The notes under the pieces were generated by a model. That model was given only the letters and a program-made list of their open reading frames with translations. It ran no database searches and was not told the DNA's origin. From positions 1 to 29,872 of the forward strand of contig DATJNS010000064.1 in NCBI GenBank assembly GCA_035507915.1: a DNA stretch of 29,872 nt, in the 5' to 3' direction. Positions 1 to 8,334 of this stretch are shown piece after piece. Every line of letters starts with the position of its first letter. The first letter of the stretch is position 1. This DNA is from JACQAI01 sp035507915. Its GTDB lineage: Bacteria; Pseudomonadota; Alphaproteobacteria; Elsterales; Elsteraceae. Made by a program: the position numbers and the translations under genes.

Positions 1-16
1 CGCGGCGGGCGCCGGG

Positions 17-865
17 TCAGGCAAGACCGGCGCCCTCGCGCTCGCGTTCGTAGATCTTGGCGTCGACCAGGAAGCGGAACCAGAAGGTCTGCAGCACGAA
101 GAAGATCAACCCCGGCCGGCCGTCGAGGAAACCGGCGCGCAGGACGTAACGATAGAAGAACAGCAGGAAGGCGCGCCCGAATCGCGGCAGGCGGTTGTAG
201 GAACCGCGCAGCGCGCGCTTGCGCTCCACCGGATTCCCGCCGAATCGGGCGGCCACCCGGCCGTCGGTGCCGCCGTGCATCAGCTCGTCGGCCTCGGCGT
301 CGGCCCAGCGGTTGTGCCGGATCACCCATTCGCCGAGCGGCGTGCGGATGTCGTCGATCATCGGGAAAGCAAGACGGGCGGTCGGACCGTCGACGTAGAA
401 GTGCTGGTCGTAGCGCCGCGCCTCGCAGCGCCCGCGGCCGCGGCGGAACAGCCGCATGTGCCAGATCGGGTACATGCCGCCGTGGCGGATCGGGCGGCCG
501 AGGAAATGCACCAGCCGCGGAATGAAGTAGCCGACCGCCGGCCCTGCAAAACCGCGGGCCTGCAGATCCGCGATCGCGTCAGCCAGCTCGTCGCTCAGCC
601 GCTCGTCGGCGTCGAGATGGAGCTCCCAGCCGTGACGCAGCGGCAAGCTGTCGATCGCCCAGTTGCGCTGCGCACCGTAACTCTCGAAGGTGTGGCGCGC
701 GATCTGCGCGCCGTGGGTCTCGGCGATCGCGATCGTGCGGTCGGTCGAGCCCGAATCGACGACGTGCACGTCGTCCGAAACGCGCCGCGCGCTCGCCAGC
801 GTGGCGCCGATCGTCGCCTCGGAGTTGAAGGTCAGGATGACGACCGACAGGCTCATGGACGCCAA
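17..865 (-). CDS. GT2 family glycosyltransferase, WaaE/KdtX-like
   Basis: A 282-residue GT-A fold glycosyltransferase that probably adds a hexose to a lipopolysaccharide core or related surface glycan at the cytoplasmic face of the inner membrane. Seen: the N-terminal strand LSVVILTFN, the VDSGSTDRT motif that binds the nucleotide sugar, YGAQRNWA, and the metal-binding LDADE motif near residue 85. This order is typical of the WaaE/KdtX subgroup. The C-terminal third is rich in aromatic and basic residues (FLLFFYRYVLRAGF), suggesting membrane association. The ATG at 865 is used; a second in-frame ATG nine bases inside is possible. It is transcribed away from the neighbouring GT4 gene, with 68 bases between them. 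The sugar and acceptor cannot be read from sequence. Confidence 0.88.
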   Translation of the reverse strand: MASMSLSVVILTFNSEATIGATLASARRVSDDVHVVDSGSTDRTIAIAETHGAQIARHTFESYGAQRNWAIDSLPLRHGWELHLDADERLSDELADAIADLQARGFAGPAVGYFIPRLVHFLGRPIRHGGMYPIWHMRLFRRGRGRCEARRYDQHFYVDGPTARLAFPMIDDIRTPLGEWVIRHNRWADAEADELMHGGTDGRVAARFGGNPVERKRALRGSYNRLPRFGRAFLLFFYRYVLRAGFLDGRPGLIFFVLQTFWFRFLVDAKIYEREREGAGLA

Positions 866-933
866 AATACCTTGAAATGGCGCGCTCTTTTAGGAGATGC
901 CAGGACGGAAGGCAAATGAACGGCCGGTAACGA

Positions 934-2091
934 ATGGCTGCCAGGCTCAAGATCCTGCAGGTGTCGAGCGGGCTCGACCCGCGCACCGGCGGGACGGCGA
1001 CCGCTGCGATCAACGTTGCGCTGGCGGCCCGGCGCGCCGACCTCGCGGTGACGCTGGTCTACCCGTTCGCGCGCGCCGCCGCCGACCGCCTGGCGCCCGA
1101 TCTGGCGCGCCTCCGGGACGGCGGCGTGCGCGCCGTCGGCCTGCCGTTCTGGCGCGCCGGCGGCACCCGCGCCGAGCGCTGGGCGATCGCGCCGGCGCTC
1201 CACGGCTTCCTGGCCGGCCATGCCGGCAATTTCGACGTCGTGCACGCCCACAGCGCCTGGGTCGCCACGAGCGTCGCCGCGGTGCGCGCGGCGCGCGGCG
1301 CCGACCGGCCGATCGTGCTGATGCCGCACGAATCCCTGACGGGTTTCGACATGGCCCACGGCCCGCGGCTCGCCAAGCGGATGCTGCGCCGCTGGTATCT
1401 CAAGCGCGTCGATCGCATCGTGGTGTCGAGCGAGCTCGAGCGCCACGACAGCGGCCTCGACGACGATCCGCGCGCGCTCGCGATCCCGCATCCGGTGTTG
1501 GACGAGACGGCGCCCGCGCCGGCATCGGGCTACCGGCCGGGTGACGGGCTGCGCGTCGGCTTTCTCGGACGGCTCGATCCCAAGAAGAACCTGCACCGGC
1601 TCGCCAAGGCGCTGGCCGATGCGCCCGGCGTGCGCCTGATCATCGGCGGTGCGGGCGACGATGCCTACCGCGCCGAGGTCGAGACGCTGATCGCCCGCCA
1701 CGGCGTCGCCGACCGCGTCACCTGGCTCGGCTTCCTCGACGCCGCGGTCAAGCCCGGATTTTTCGACAGCGTCGACGTGGTCGCGATGCCGTCGGCGTTC
1801 GAGTGCTTCGGCCTGGTGGCGGCCGAGGCGCTCGGCGCCGGCGCGCCCGTGATCGTGTCGCCGACGGTCGGGGTCGCCGACATGATCGCGGGGGCCGACT
1901 GCGGCGTCATCGTGCCGCCGCGCGCCGACGCGCTGGCGGCGTGCTTCCGGCGCCTGGCCGACGGCGTCGAGCTCTCGCGCTGGCGCGCCAACGCGCGGCG
2001 GGTCGCGCTCGAGCTGTTCTCGTTCGCGGCGCACGGCGCGCGCCTGCGCGAGGTTTACGAGACCTTGGTCAAGGAGCGCGCACTCCGATGA
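934..2091 (+). CDS. GT4 family glycosyltransferase
   Basis: A 385-residue GT-B retaining glycosyltransferase, expected to transfer a sugar from a nucleotide donor to a growing surface glycan in the cytoplasm. The N-terminal acceptor domain carries the glycine-rich loop SSGLDPRTGGTA. The C-terminal donor domain starts near VGFLGRLDPKKN and contains the EX7E motif (ECFGLVAAE), the standard GT4 donor-site signature. Its TGA overlaps the ATG of hicA (ATGA at 2088-2091), so the two are probably cotranslated. Its high G+C matches the other glycosyltransferases here and contrasts with the hicAB pair that follows. Family assignment is secure; donor and acceptor are unknown. Confidence 0.9.
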   Translation: MAARLKILQVSSGLDPRTGGTATAAINVALAARRADLAVTLVYPFARAAADRLAPDLARLRDGGVRAVGLPFWRAGGTRAERWAIAPALHGFLAGHAGNFDVVHAHSAWVATSVAAVRAARGADRPIVLMPHESLTGFDMAHGPRLAKRMLRRWYLKRVDRIVVSSELERHDSGLDDDPRALAIPHPVLDETAPAPASGYRPGDGLRVGFLGRLDPKKNLHRLAKALADAPGVRLIIGGAGDDAYRAEVETLIARHGVADRVTWLGFLDAAVKPGFFDSVDVVAMPSAFECFGLVAAEALGAGAPVIVSPTVGVADMIAGADCGVIVPPRADALAACFRRLADGVELSRWRANARRVALELFSFAAHGARLREVYETLVKERALR

Positions 2092-2282
2092 AGGTGCGTG
2101 AAGTCATTCGATTGCTGGAGCGGGACGGATGGTTGCTTGTGGCGACCAAAGGCAGCCACCGGCAGTACAAACATCCAACCAAGCTCGGGCGTGTTACGCT
2201 GGCGGGCAAGCCGTCCGACGATCTCGCGCCTGGCACGCTGAACAGCGTTCTGAAGCAGGCTGGACTGAAGGAGGGGCGCTGA
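2088..2282 (+). CDS. hicA: HicA-family mRNA interferase toxin
   Basis: A 64-residue protein with the double-stranded RNA-binding-like HicA fold. HicA toxins cleave mRNA and are neutralised by the adjacent HicB. Seen: the start MKVREVIRLLERDGW, then KGSHRQYKHP with the conserved catalytic histidine (His24), and the C-terminal LAPGTLNSVLKQAGL. Length is typical for the family. Its ATG overlaps the stop of the upstream glycosyltransferase, and its own TGA shares one base with the ATG of hicB. My base count gives about 61% G+C, well below the flanking genes, which suggests acquisition by transfer. Toxin-first order is the classical hicAB arrangement. Confidence 0.92.
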   Translation: MKVREVIRLLERDGWLLVATKGSHRQYKHPTKLGRVTLAGKPSDDLAPGTLNSVLKQAGLKEGR

Positions 2283-2488
2283 TGCGCTACGCCATCGTGA
2301 TCGAAAAGGCTGGAAAGAACTATTCCGCCTACGTCCCCGACCTGCCCGGCTGCGTAGCGACGGCGTCGAGCGTCAAGGCGGTCGAAGACGAGATCCGCGC
2401 GGCGATCCGATTCCATATCGAGGGCCTTCGGGCGGATGGACTGCCGGTTCCGGAGCCCACCAGCATGGCGGAATACGTCGAGGCTTGA
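2282..2488 (+). CDS. hicB: HicB-family antitoxin (short form)
   Basis: A 68-residue HicB antitoxin with the partly degraded RNase H-like fold. Seen: MRYAIVIEKAGKNYSAYVPDLPGC, the hallmark of the family, then a helix with EDEIRAAIRFHIEGL and the common ending PVPEPTSMAEYVEA. It ends straight after this domain, so it lacks the C-terminal ribbon-helix-helix or HTH found in longer HicBs. It may therefore autoregulate weakly or not at all. It starts on the last base of the hicA stop codon, and the next gene appears to start on a TTG overlapping its stop. Its lower G+C matches hicA. Confidence 0.92.
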   Translation: MRYAIVIEKAGKNYSAYVPDLPGCVATASSVKAVEDEIRAAIRFHIEGLRADGLPVPEPTSMAEYVEA

Positions 2489-3342
2489 CCGACCATCGGC
2501 TGGACCACCTGCGCCGCATGCTCTCCCACTATCTGCCGCCGGGCCTCCGGCGCGCCGGTGCCGGGCTGCTGCTCGATCTCAAGAGCCTGCCGGGCCGCTT
2601 CGTGGATCCGCTGCGGCGCGGCGATCCCTGGCAGGTCGCGCACAATGTCGGCGCCGGCGACTTCCGCGCGATCGGCGACAATCTGCTGGGCGTGCTGATC
2701 GCCCACGCCGATCTCGGGCCCGACGACCGCGTGCTCGACATCGGCTGCGGCGCCGGGCGCGTCGCCCGGCCGCTCGCCGATCACCTCTCGGCGGCCGGCG
2801 GCTATCTCGGGTTCGATGTGTCGCGCCGCGCGGTCGCGGGCTGCCGCCGCCGCTTCGCCGCCGCGCGACCCGATTTCGCGTTCCATCACGCCGACGTGCG
2901 CAACGCCGACTACAATCCGCGCGGCGCGCTGGAGGAGACCGCCTACGCCTTCCCGTGCGCCGAGGCCACGATCGACCTCGCGTTCGCGACCTCGGTGTTC
3001 ACCCACATGCGACTCGCGTCGGTGCGGCACTATCTCGCCGAGGCGGCGCGCGTGCTCAAGCCGGGCGGCCGACTCGCCTTCACGGCCTATCTGATCGACG
3101 ACGACAGCCGGCGCGCGCTCGCCGACGGTCGCGCCGGCATGCGCTTCGCGCCGTGGCGCGACGGTTCCTGGGTGCTCGACCCCGCCCATCCCGAGCGCGC
3201 CATCGCGCACGACGCGGCGCACATCGCGGCGGCCGTCGCCGATGCCGGCCTGGACTCGGCGGGCGCCGCGCTGCGCGGCAGCTGGCGGCCGCCGGCGACC
3301 TATGACGGCTGGCAGGATCTTTGGCTGGCGGTGAAGCGTTGA
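2485..3342 (+). CDS. Class I SAM-dependent methyltransferase
   Basis: A methyltransferase of 285 residues if the TTG at 2485 is used. It has a clear SAM-binding motif I (VLDIGCGAGRVA, about residues 79-90), the acidic strand end GFDVS, and a later region IDLAFATSVFTHM followed by EAARVLKPGGRLAF, as in UbiE/Methyltransf_11 enzymes. The role is probably methylation of a sugar or lipid in surface-glycan assembly, inferred only from its position among glycosyltransferases. The start is uncertain: the TTG overlaps the hicB stop (TTGA), while an in-frame ATG at 2518 gives 274 residues. Neither has a convincing ribosome-binding site. The 129 bases after it suggest a transcriptional break. Confidence 0.85.
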   Translation: MTDHRLDHLRRMLSHYLPPGLRRAGAGLLLDLKSLPGRFVDPLRRGDPWQVAHNVGAGDFRAIGDNLLGVLIAHADLGPDDRVLDIGCGAGRVARPLADHLSAAGGYLGFDVSRRAVAGCRRRFAAARPDFAFHHADVRNADYNPRGALEETAYAFPCAEATIDLAFATSVFTHMRLASVRHYLAEAARVLKPGGRLAFTAYLIDDDSRRALADGRAGMRFAPWRDGSWVLDPAHPERAIAHDAAHIAAAVADAGLDSAGAALRGSWRPPATYDGWQDLWLAVKR

Positions 3343-3390
3343 AGCTTGCCGATCTTTAACACGCCGGTCATCGCGGGTTGCTTTGCCCCA

Positions 3391-3412
3391 TGCTAGACCC
3401 CGTGCTAGACCC
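3391..3412. repeat. Short direct repeat upstream of a glycosyltransferase gene
   Basis: Two exact copies of TGCTAGACCC lie at 3391-3400 and 3403-3412, 12 bases apart, in the 129-base gap between the methyltransferase and the next glycosyltransferase. The rest of the gap shows no gene. The near helical-turn spacing could suit a regulator site. The GCTAGACC core also resembles the -10 element of some alphaproteobacterial housekeeping promoters, but no suitably spaced -35 was found. Function is unproven. Confidence 0.35.
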
Positions 3413-3471
3413 GCCTGCCAAGCGGGACACGGAACCAGTCAAGGAAGCGGGGCGCGATCGACGCGCGAGCC

Positions 3472-4611
3472 ATGCGGATCCTGGTGCTTCTTCACGATGC
3501 GTTCGGCGGCCGCGGCGGCATCGCGAAGTTCAACCGCGACCTCCTGACGGCGCTCGCCAGCCACCCCGACGTCGACCATGTGGTGGCGCTGCCGCGCGTC
3601 ATCGTCGAGGCGATCGGGCCGTTGCCCGACAAGCTCGACTATCGCGCCTACGCCGCCGGCGGCAAGGCGGCGTTCCTCGCCGCCGAGCTCGCCGCCCTGA
3701 TGACGCCGCGCTGGTTCGACCTGGTCATCTGCGGCCATCTGCGCCTGCTGCCGCTCGTCCAGCTGCTGGCGCTGCGCGGCCGGGTGCCGCTCGGCCTGGT
3801 GCTGCACGGGGTCGACGCCTGGGAGCCTTACGGCGGCGCGGCGGTGCGGCGCGGGCTGCAGCGGCTCGACTGGTTCCTCGCCGTCAGCGAGGTGACCAAG
3901 CAGCGCTTCCTCGCGTGGTCCGGCGTCGCGTCCGAGCGCGGCCTCGTGATCCCCAACGCGGTCGACCTCGCGCGCTTCACGCCCGGCGCCAAATCACCGG
4001 CGCTGCTGGCGCGCTACGGCCTCGCCGGCAAGCGCGTGCTGATGGGCATGGCGCGGCTCGACGCGCGCGAGCGCTACAAAGGATTCGACGAGGTGATCGA
4101 GGCCTTGCCGACACTGCTGGGGCGCCACCCCGATCTCGCCTACATGATCTGCGGCGACGGCACCGATCGCGCCCGGCTCGAGGCGAAGGCGCGCGCGCTC
4201 GGCGTCGGCGAGCGCGTCGTGTTCACCGGCTGGGTCGACGAGGCCGAGAAGGTCGAGCACTACCGGCTTGCCGACACCTTCCTGCTGGCCGGCTGGGGCG
4301 AGGGCTTCGGCATCGTGCTGATCGAGGCGATGGCGTGCGGCGTGCCGGCGATCGCCTCGCGGCTCGACGCGTCGTGCGAGGCCGTCGGCAACGGCAGGTT
4401 CGGCATCGTCGTCGACCCCAAGGACCCGGCCGACCTGATGCGCGGCATCGAGAGCGCGCTGGCGCGCCCGCGCGGCGAGGTGCCGGGCGGCCTCGAGACC
4501 TTCTCGTTCGAGAGCTTCGAGGCGCGCGTGCACGAGCACATCCTCGGGCGCATCGTCGGGCGCGGCGTCGGACAGAAGGGTGCACCGCTCGCGCGGGAGC
4601 GCGCAGCATGA
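3472..4611 (+). CDS. GT4 family glycosyltransferase
   Basis: A 379-residue GT-B glycosyltransferase, probably adding a sugar to a surface glycan in the cytoplasm. The N-terminus MRILVLLHDAFGGRGGIAKF is the typical glycine-rich acceptor-domain loop. The donor domain begins around GKRVLMGMARLDARERYKGFDE, and the EX7E motif reads EGFGIVLIE. The ATG at 3472 is the first in frame that keeps the family N-terminus. Its TGA overlaps the ATG of the next glycosyltransferase (4608-4611), so they form one translationally coupled unit. Specificity cannot be deduced. Confidence 0.9.
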   Translation: MRILVLLHDAFGGRGGIAKFNRDLLTALASHPDVDHVVALPRVIVEAIGPLPDKLDYRAYAAGGKAAFLAAELAALMTPRWFDLVICGHLRLLPLVQLLALRGRVPLGLVLHGVDAWEPYGGAAVRRGLQRLDWFLAVSEVTKQRFLAWSGVASERGLVIPNAVDLARFTPGAKSPALLARYGLAGKRVLMGMARLDARERYKGFDEVIEALPTLLGRHPDLAYMICGDGTDRARLEAKARALGVGERVVFTGWVDEAEKVEHYRLADTFLLAGWGEGFGIVLIEAMACGVPAIASRLDASCEAVGNGRFGIVVDPKDPADLMRGIESALARPRGEVPGGLETFSFESFEARVHEHILGRIVGRGVGQKGAPLARERAA

Positions 4612-5855
4612 GCGCGCCGGTCCGTCTCGCCTACCTGGTCACCCATCCGATCCAGTACCAGGCACCGCTCCTGCGCCTGATCGCCAACCAGCCCGACATC
4701 GACCTGCACGTGATGTTCGGCAGCGACTTCTCGGCGCGCCAGTTCACCGATCCGGGCTTCGGCCGAACCATCGCGTGGGACGTGCCGCTGCTCGACGGCT
4801 ACAGCCACGAGGTGCTGCCGGCGCTCGGCCGACCGCTCGCCGACACCGAGCTACCCGGCTTCTGGCGCCCGCTGAGCCACGGCATCGCGCGCCGGCTCAC
4901 CGCCGGCCGCTTCGACGCGTTGTGGGTGCACGGCTACAACAGGGCCTGCCACTGGGCCGCCATGCTGGCCGCCAAGCGGCGCGGGCTCGCGGTGCTGCTG
5001 CGCGACGAGGCGACCCAGGTGAGCGCCCAGCGCTCGATCCTGAAGCGCGCCGCCAAGCACGCGTTCTTCCGGCTGCTCGATCGCGCGGTCGACGGCTACC
5101 TGACGATCGGCAGCCTCAACCGCGAGTACTATCTCGGCCACGGCGTCGCGAGCGCGAAGCTGTTCGCCATGCCGTACGCGGTCGACAACGGCTTCTTCCA
5201 GGCCGCGCTCGCCGGCACCGCGCCCGAGCGCGCGCTGTTGCGCGCCCGCCTCGGCCTGGCCTCCGACCGGCCCGTCATCCTGTTCGCCGCCAAGCTGATC
5301 GCCCGCAAGCGCCCGCTCGATCTCCTGGAGGCCTACGCGCGCATCTGGCGCGAGCCCGAGGCGCGCCGACCCTATCTCCTGTTCGCCGGCGACGGCACGC
5401 AGCGCGGCGCGCTCGAGAGCGCGATCGCGCGTGGCGGGCTCGGCCTCGGACCGGACGGCGGCGCGCAGCTGCTCGGTTTCCAAAGCCAGGCCCAGCTCGC
5501 CGCGCTCTACGACCTCGCCGACGTGCTGGTGCTGCCGTCGGAGCGCGAGTCCTGGGGGCTGGTGGTCAACGAGGCGATGAACGCCGGTTGCGCCATCGTC
5601 GTCAACGACCGCATCGGCGCCGGCGCCGACCTCGTGCATGGCGGCGACAACGGCTTCGTCTATCCGTGCGGCGACGTCGCCGCGCTCGCGGTCTCGCTGC
5701 GCTCGGTGCTGCGCGATCCGGCGCGCTGCCGCGCCATGGGCGAGCGCTCGCGCGCCATCATCGCGCGCTGGAGCTTCGCCGAGGACCTGGCAGGTCTGCG
5801 CGCCGCCCTGGCGACGTGCGTGCGCGCGCGCGCCGCGGCCGAGGCCTTGGCATGA
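4608..5855 (+). CDS. GT4 family glycosyltransferase
   Basis: A 415-residue GT-B glycosyltransferase. The N-terminus contains LAYLVTHPIQYQAPLLRLIA, which recurs in exopolysaccharide and O-antigen glycosyltransferases. The C-terminal domain has ILFAAKLIARKRPLDLLEA, then FAGDG, and the EX7E motif ESWGLVVNE followed by AMNAGCAIVV. It overlaps its upstream neighbour by four bases, and its TGA overlaps the ATG of galE (5852-5855). This places it firmly in a glycan operon supplied with UDP-galactose. Donor and linkage are unknown. Confidence 0.9.
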   Translation: MSAPVRLAYLVTHPIQYQAPLLRLIANQPDIDLHVMFGSDFSARQFTDPGFGRTIAWDVPLLDGYSHEVLPALGRPLADTELPGFWRPLSHGIARRLTAGRFDALWVHGYNRACHWAAMLAAKRRGLAVLLRDEATQVSAQRSILKRAAKHAFFRLLDRAVDGYLTIGSLNREYYLGHGVASAKLFAMPYAVDNGFFQAALAGTAPERALLRARLGLASDRPVILFAAKLIARKRPLDLLEAYARIWREPEARRPYLLFAGDGTQRGALESAIARGGLGLGPDGGAQLLGFQSQAQLAALYDLADVLVLPSERESWGLVVNEAMNAGCAIVVNDRIGAGADLVHGGDNGFVYPCGDVAALAVSLRSVLRDPARCRAMGERSRAIIARWSFAEDLAGLRAALATCVRARAAAEALA

Positions 5856-6844
5856 CGGGCACCGTGCTGGTCACCGGCGGCGCCGGCTATGTCGGCAGCC
5901 ACACGGCGAAGGCGCTGGCGCGCGCCGGCTACCAGCCGGTCACGCTCGACAATCTCTCCCGCGGCTTCGCCCATGCGGTGAAGTGGGGGCCGCTCGAGCA
6001 GGGCGACATCCTCGATCGGGCGTTCCTCGACGACATCCTGGCGCGCCATCGACCGCACGCCGTGCTGCACTTCGCGGCGCTCGCCTATGTCGGCGAATCG
6101 GTGACCGACCCGGCGCGCTACTATCGCAACAATGTGGTCGGCACGCTGACCCTGCTCGAGGCGATGCGCGATCACGGGATTCCGCTCCTGGTGTTCTCGA
6201 GCACCTGCGCGACCTACGGCCTGCCGGTGCGCCTGCCGCTCGACGAGGACCACCCGCAGGCGCCGATCAGCCCATATGGCGCCTCGAAGCTGATGGTCGA
6301 GCGCATGCTCGCCGACCTCGGCGCGGCGCACGGTCTACGCTCGGTCGCGCTGCGCTACTTCAACGCCTGCGGCGCCGACCCGGACGGCGAGATCGGCGAG
6401 AACCACGACCCCGAGACCCACCTGATCCCGCTGGCGATCGGCGCGGCGCTCGGCAGCCAGCCCAAGCTCAAGATCTTCGGCACCGACTACCCGACCCCAG
6501 ATGGCACCTGCATCCGCGACTACATCCACGTGACCGACCTGGCGGCGGCGCATGTCGCGGCGCTGCGCCATCTCGAGGCCGGCGGCGCCAGCACGGCGTG
6601 CAATCTCGGCACCGGCGCCGGGCTGTCGGTGCGTGCGATCTTGACCGAGGTCGCGCGCCAGGTCGGCCGCCCGGTGCCGGCCGAGGAAGGTCCGCGCCGA
6701 CTCGGCGATCCGCCCGAGCTGGTCGCCGATCCGACGCGCGCGCGCCAGCTGCTCGGCTGGACGCCGCACTGCTCGGACATCGCGAGCGTGATCTCGACCG
6801 CCTACGCCTGGGCGGCGCGCCACCACAATCGCACCGCGCCTTGA
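5852..6844 (+). CDS. galE: UDP-glucose 4-epimerase
   Basis: A 330-residue extended short-chain dehydrogenase that interconverts UDP-glucose and UDP-galactose using bound NAD. Seen: the Rossmann motif GGAGYVGSH (residues 9-17), the catalytic SSTCATYG with the Ser/Thr at 117-118, Tyr142 and Lys146 in YGASK, the substrate region RYFNACGADPDGEIGE, and the GalE-typical DYPTPDGTCIRDYIHVTDLA. Length is normal. It lies between two GT4 genes with four-base overlaps on both sides, so it probably supplies UDP-galactose (or UDP-GalNAc) to the same glycan. It is one of the most secure calls here. Confidence 0.96.
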   Translation: MTGTVLVTGGAGYVGSHTAKALARAGYQPVTLDNLSRGFAHAVKWGPLEQGDILDRAFLDDILARHRPHAVLHFAALAYVGESVTDPARYYRNNVVGTLTLLEAMRDHGIPLLVFSSTCATYGLPVRLPLDEDHPQAPISPYGASKLMVERMLADLGAAHGLRSVALRYFNACGADPDGEIGENHDPETHLIPLAIGAALGSQPKLKIFGTDYPTPDGTCIRDYIHVTDLAAAHVAALRHLEAGGASTACNLGTGAGLSVRAILTEVARQVGRPVPAEEGPRRLGDPPELVADPTRARQLLGWTPHCSDIASVISTAYAWAARHHNRTAP

Positions 6845-8142
6845 GCCCAGGCGCCCCGACCGCGCGCGCGACGCCCGACCGCGCCGGCCGCGCGGTGCTG
6901 GTGGCGCATCCGGGCGCGGCGCACTTCATCTACGAGCTGGTCGCCGCGGTCGCGGGATTGGGCTTCGCCACGCATTTCGAGACCGGCTTCTACTACGACG
7001 ACGAGGGCGCGCTGGCCGGGCTGGTCGCGGCGCTGCCGGCCGCGCTGCGCCGGCGCGTCACGCGCGAGCTCGGACGCCGGCGCTTCGACGGCATCGACCC
7101 CGCGGTCGTGCATCACCATCCCGATCTCGAGCTGCCCTACGTCGCGGCGGCGCGCCTGCTGCGGCGTCATCCGGCGACCGTCGAGCGGGTGCTGCATTGG
7201 CGCAACCGGCGCTTCGACGACCGCATCGCCCGGATCGTCGAGCGCGCCCGGCCCGCCGTCGTGATCGGCCACGACACCAGCGCGCTCCGCATGCTGCGCG
7301 CGGCGCGCCGCGCCGGCGCGGTCAGCGTGCTCAACCAGCTGATCGGCCACCTCGCGGTCGGCGACGCGATCCTGCGCGAGGAGGCCGAGCGCCATCCCGA
7401 GTTCGCCGACTCCCTCCATGCCGGCGCGCCCGCCTGGCTGATCGCGCAATGCCGCGACGAGGCGCGCGAAGCCGACTGCGTGCTGGCGCCGTCTGACTAC
7501 GTGCGCCGCACGCTGATCGAGCAGGGCGTGGCCCCCGAGCGCATCGCGCTGGTGCCGTTCGGCGTGCGCGTCGAGCGCTTCCGGCCGGCCAGCGAACCGC
7601 GCGCCGACGGCGTGTTCCGCCTGCTCTATGTCGGCCAGATCAGCCAGCGCAAGGGCATCAAGTATCTGCTCGAAGCGGTCAGGCACCTCGGCCGGCGCGA
7701 CGTCGAGCTGGTGCTGGTCGGCGGTATCGTCGGCAGCGGCGCCGGCCTGGCGCCCTACGCGTCGTGCTTCCGTCACGTCCCCAACGTGCCGCACGCCGAG
7801 TTGCACCGGCTGTTCCAAAGCGCCGACCTGTTCGTCTATCCGTCGCTCCACGAAGGCTCGGCGCTGGCGATCTTCGAGGCGATGGCGTCGGGCTTGCCGG
7901 TGATCACCACCGAGAATGCCGGCTCGATGGTGCGCGACGGCATCGACGGCTACCTGGTGCCGCTGCGCGATCCGGCCGCGATCGAGCGGCGCATCGTCGA
8001 GCTGCAGCGCGATCCCGAACGGCGGCGCGCGATGGCGGCGAGCGCGCGCCGGCGCGCCGAGGATTTCACCTGGATGCACTACCGTGCGCGCGTCGGCGTC
8101 GTGCTCGACCGCCTGATCGCGGCCCGCGCTCAGGCGGTCTGA
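6841..8142 (+). CDS. GT4 family glycosyltransferase
   Basis: A 433-residue GT-B glycosyltransferase if it starts at the TTG at 6841, which overlaps the galE stop (TTGA). GTG codons at 6895 and 6901 are alternatives nearer the first strand, RAVLVAHPGAAHFIYELV. Seen: RLLYVGQISQRKGIKYLLEA at the start of the donor domain, then SADLFVYPSLHEGSALAIFEAM with the EX7E motif, and ENAGSMVRDGIDG. The C-terminus overlaps by 13 bases the 3' end of a small convergent gene on the other strand. It is the last gene of the first glycan operon. The sugar transferred is unknown. Confidence 0.88.
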   Translation: MSPGAPTARATPDRAGRAVLVAHPGAAHFIYELVAAVAGLGFATHFETGFYYDDEGALAGLVAALPAALRRRVTRELGRRRFDGIDPAVVHHHPDLELPYVAAARLLRRHPATVERVLHWRNRRFDDRIARIVERARPAVVIGHDTSALRMLRAARRAGAVSVLNQLIGHLAVGDAILREEAERHPEFADSLHAGAPAWLIAQCRDEAREADCVLAPSDYVRRTLIEQGVAPERIALVPFGVRVERFRPASEPRADGVFRLLYVGQISQRKGIKYLLEAVRHLGRRDVELVLVGGIVGSGAGLAPYASCFRHVPNVPHAELHRLFQSADLFVYPSLHEGSALAIFEAMASGLPVITTENAGSMVRDGIDGYLVPLRDPAAIERRIVELQRDPERRRAMAASARRRAEDFTWMHYRARVGVVLDRLIAARAQAV

Positions 8143-8330
8143 GGCTGATCGAGCGCCGTCACGTTGTAGGGCGGCATCGCGTCGAGCGATGTGCCGCCGC
8201 CGGCGGCGGCCATCACGCCGAACACCGCGAGCCCGAGCGCGGCGCACAGCACCAGCACGAGGATGACGCGTTGCCACGCGGCGACCCATCGGTCGTGACG
8301 CGCGGTCGGTTCGAGATCGATGATCTGCAT
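8130..8330 (-). CDS. Small single-helix membrane protein of unknown function
   Basis: A predicted 66-residue protein with a charged N-terminus (MQIIDLEPTARHDRWVAAWQ), one hydrophobic helix (VILVLVLCAALGLAVFGVMAA) and a short polar tail. That layout would put the N-terminus in the cytoplasm. It starts four bases after the tautomerase stop on the same strand, so the two are probably cotranscribed. The last bases overlap the end of the convergent glycosyltransferase gene. I recognise no family. The clean topology and tight spacing argue that it is real, but a chance open frame is possible in such G+C-rich DNA. Confidence 0.55.
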   Translation of the reverse strand: MQIIDLEPTARHDRWVAAWQRVILVLVLCAALGLAVFGVMAAAGGGTSLDAMPPYNVTALDQPQTA

Positions 8331-8334
8331 GACG

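Noticed and set aside
853..2034. Minus-strand open frame opposite the first GT4 gene (393 codons)
   Set aside because: It overlaps a clear GT4 gene fully and has the composition of an antisense shadow.
6802..8289. Long minus-strand open frame opposite the last GT4 gene (495 codons)
   Set aside because: The plus strand encodes a glycosyltransferase with an EX7E motif; the antisense product is Arg/Ala/Asp/His-rich without domain features.
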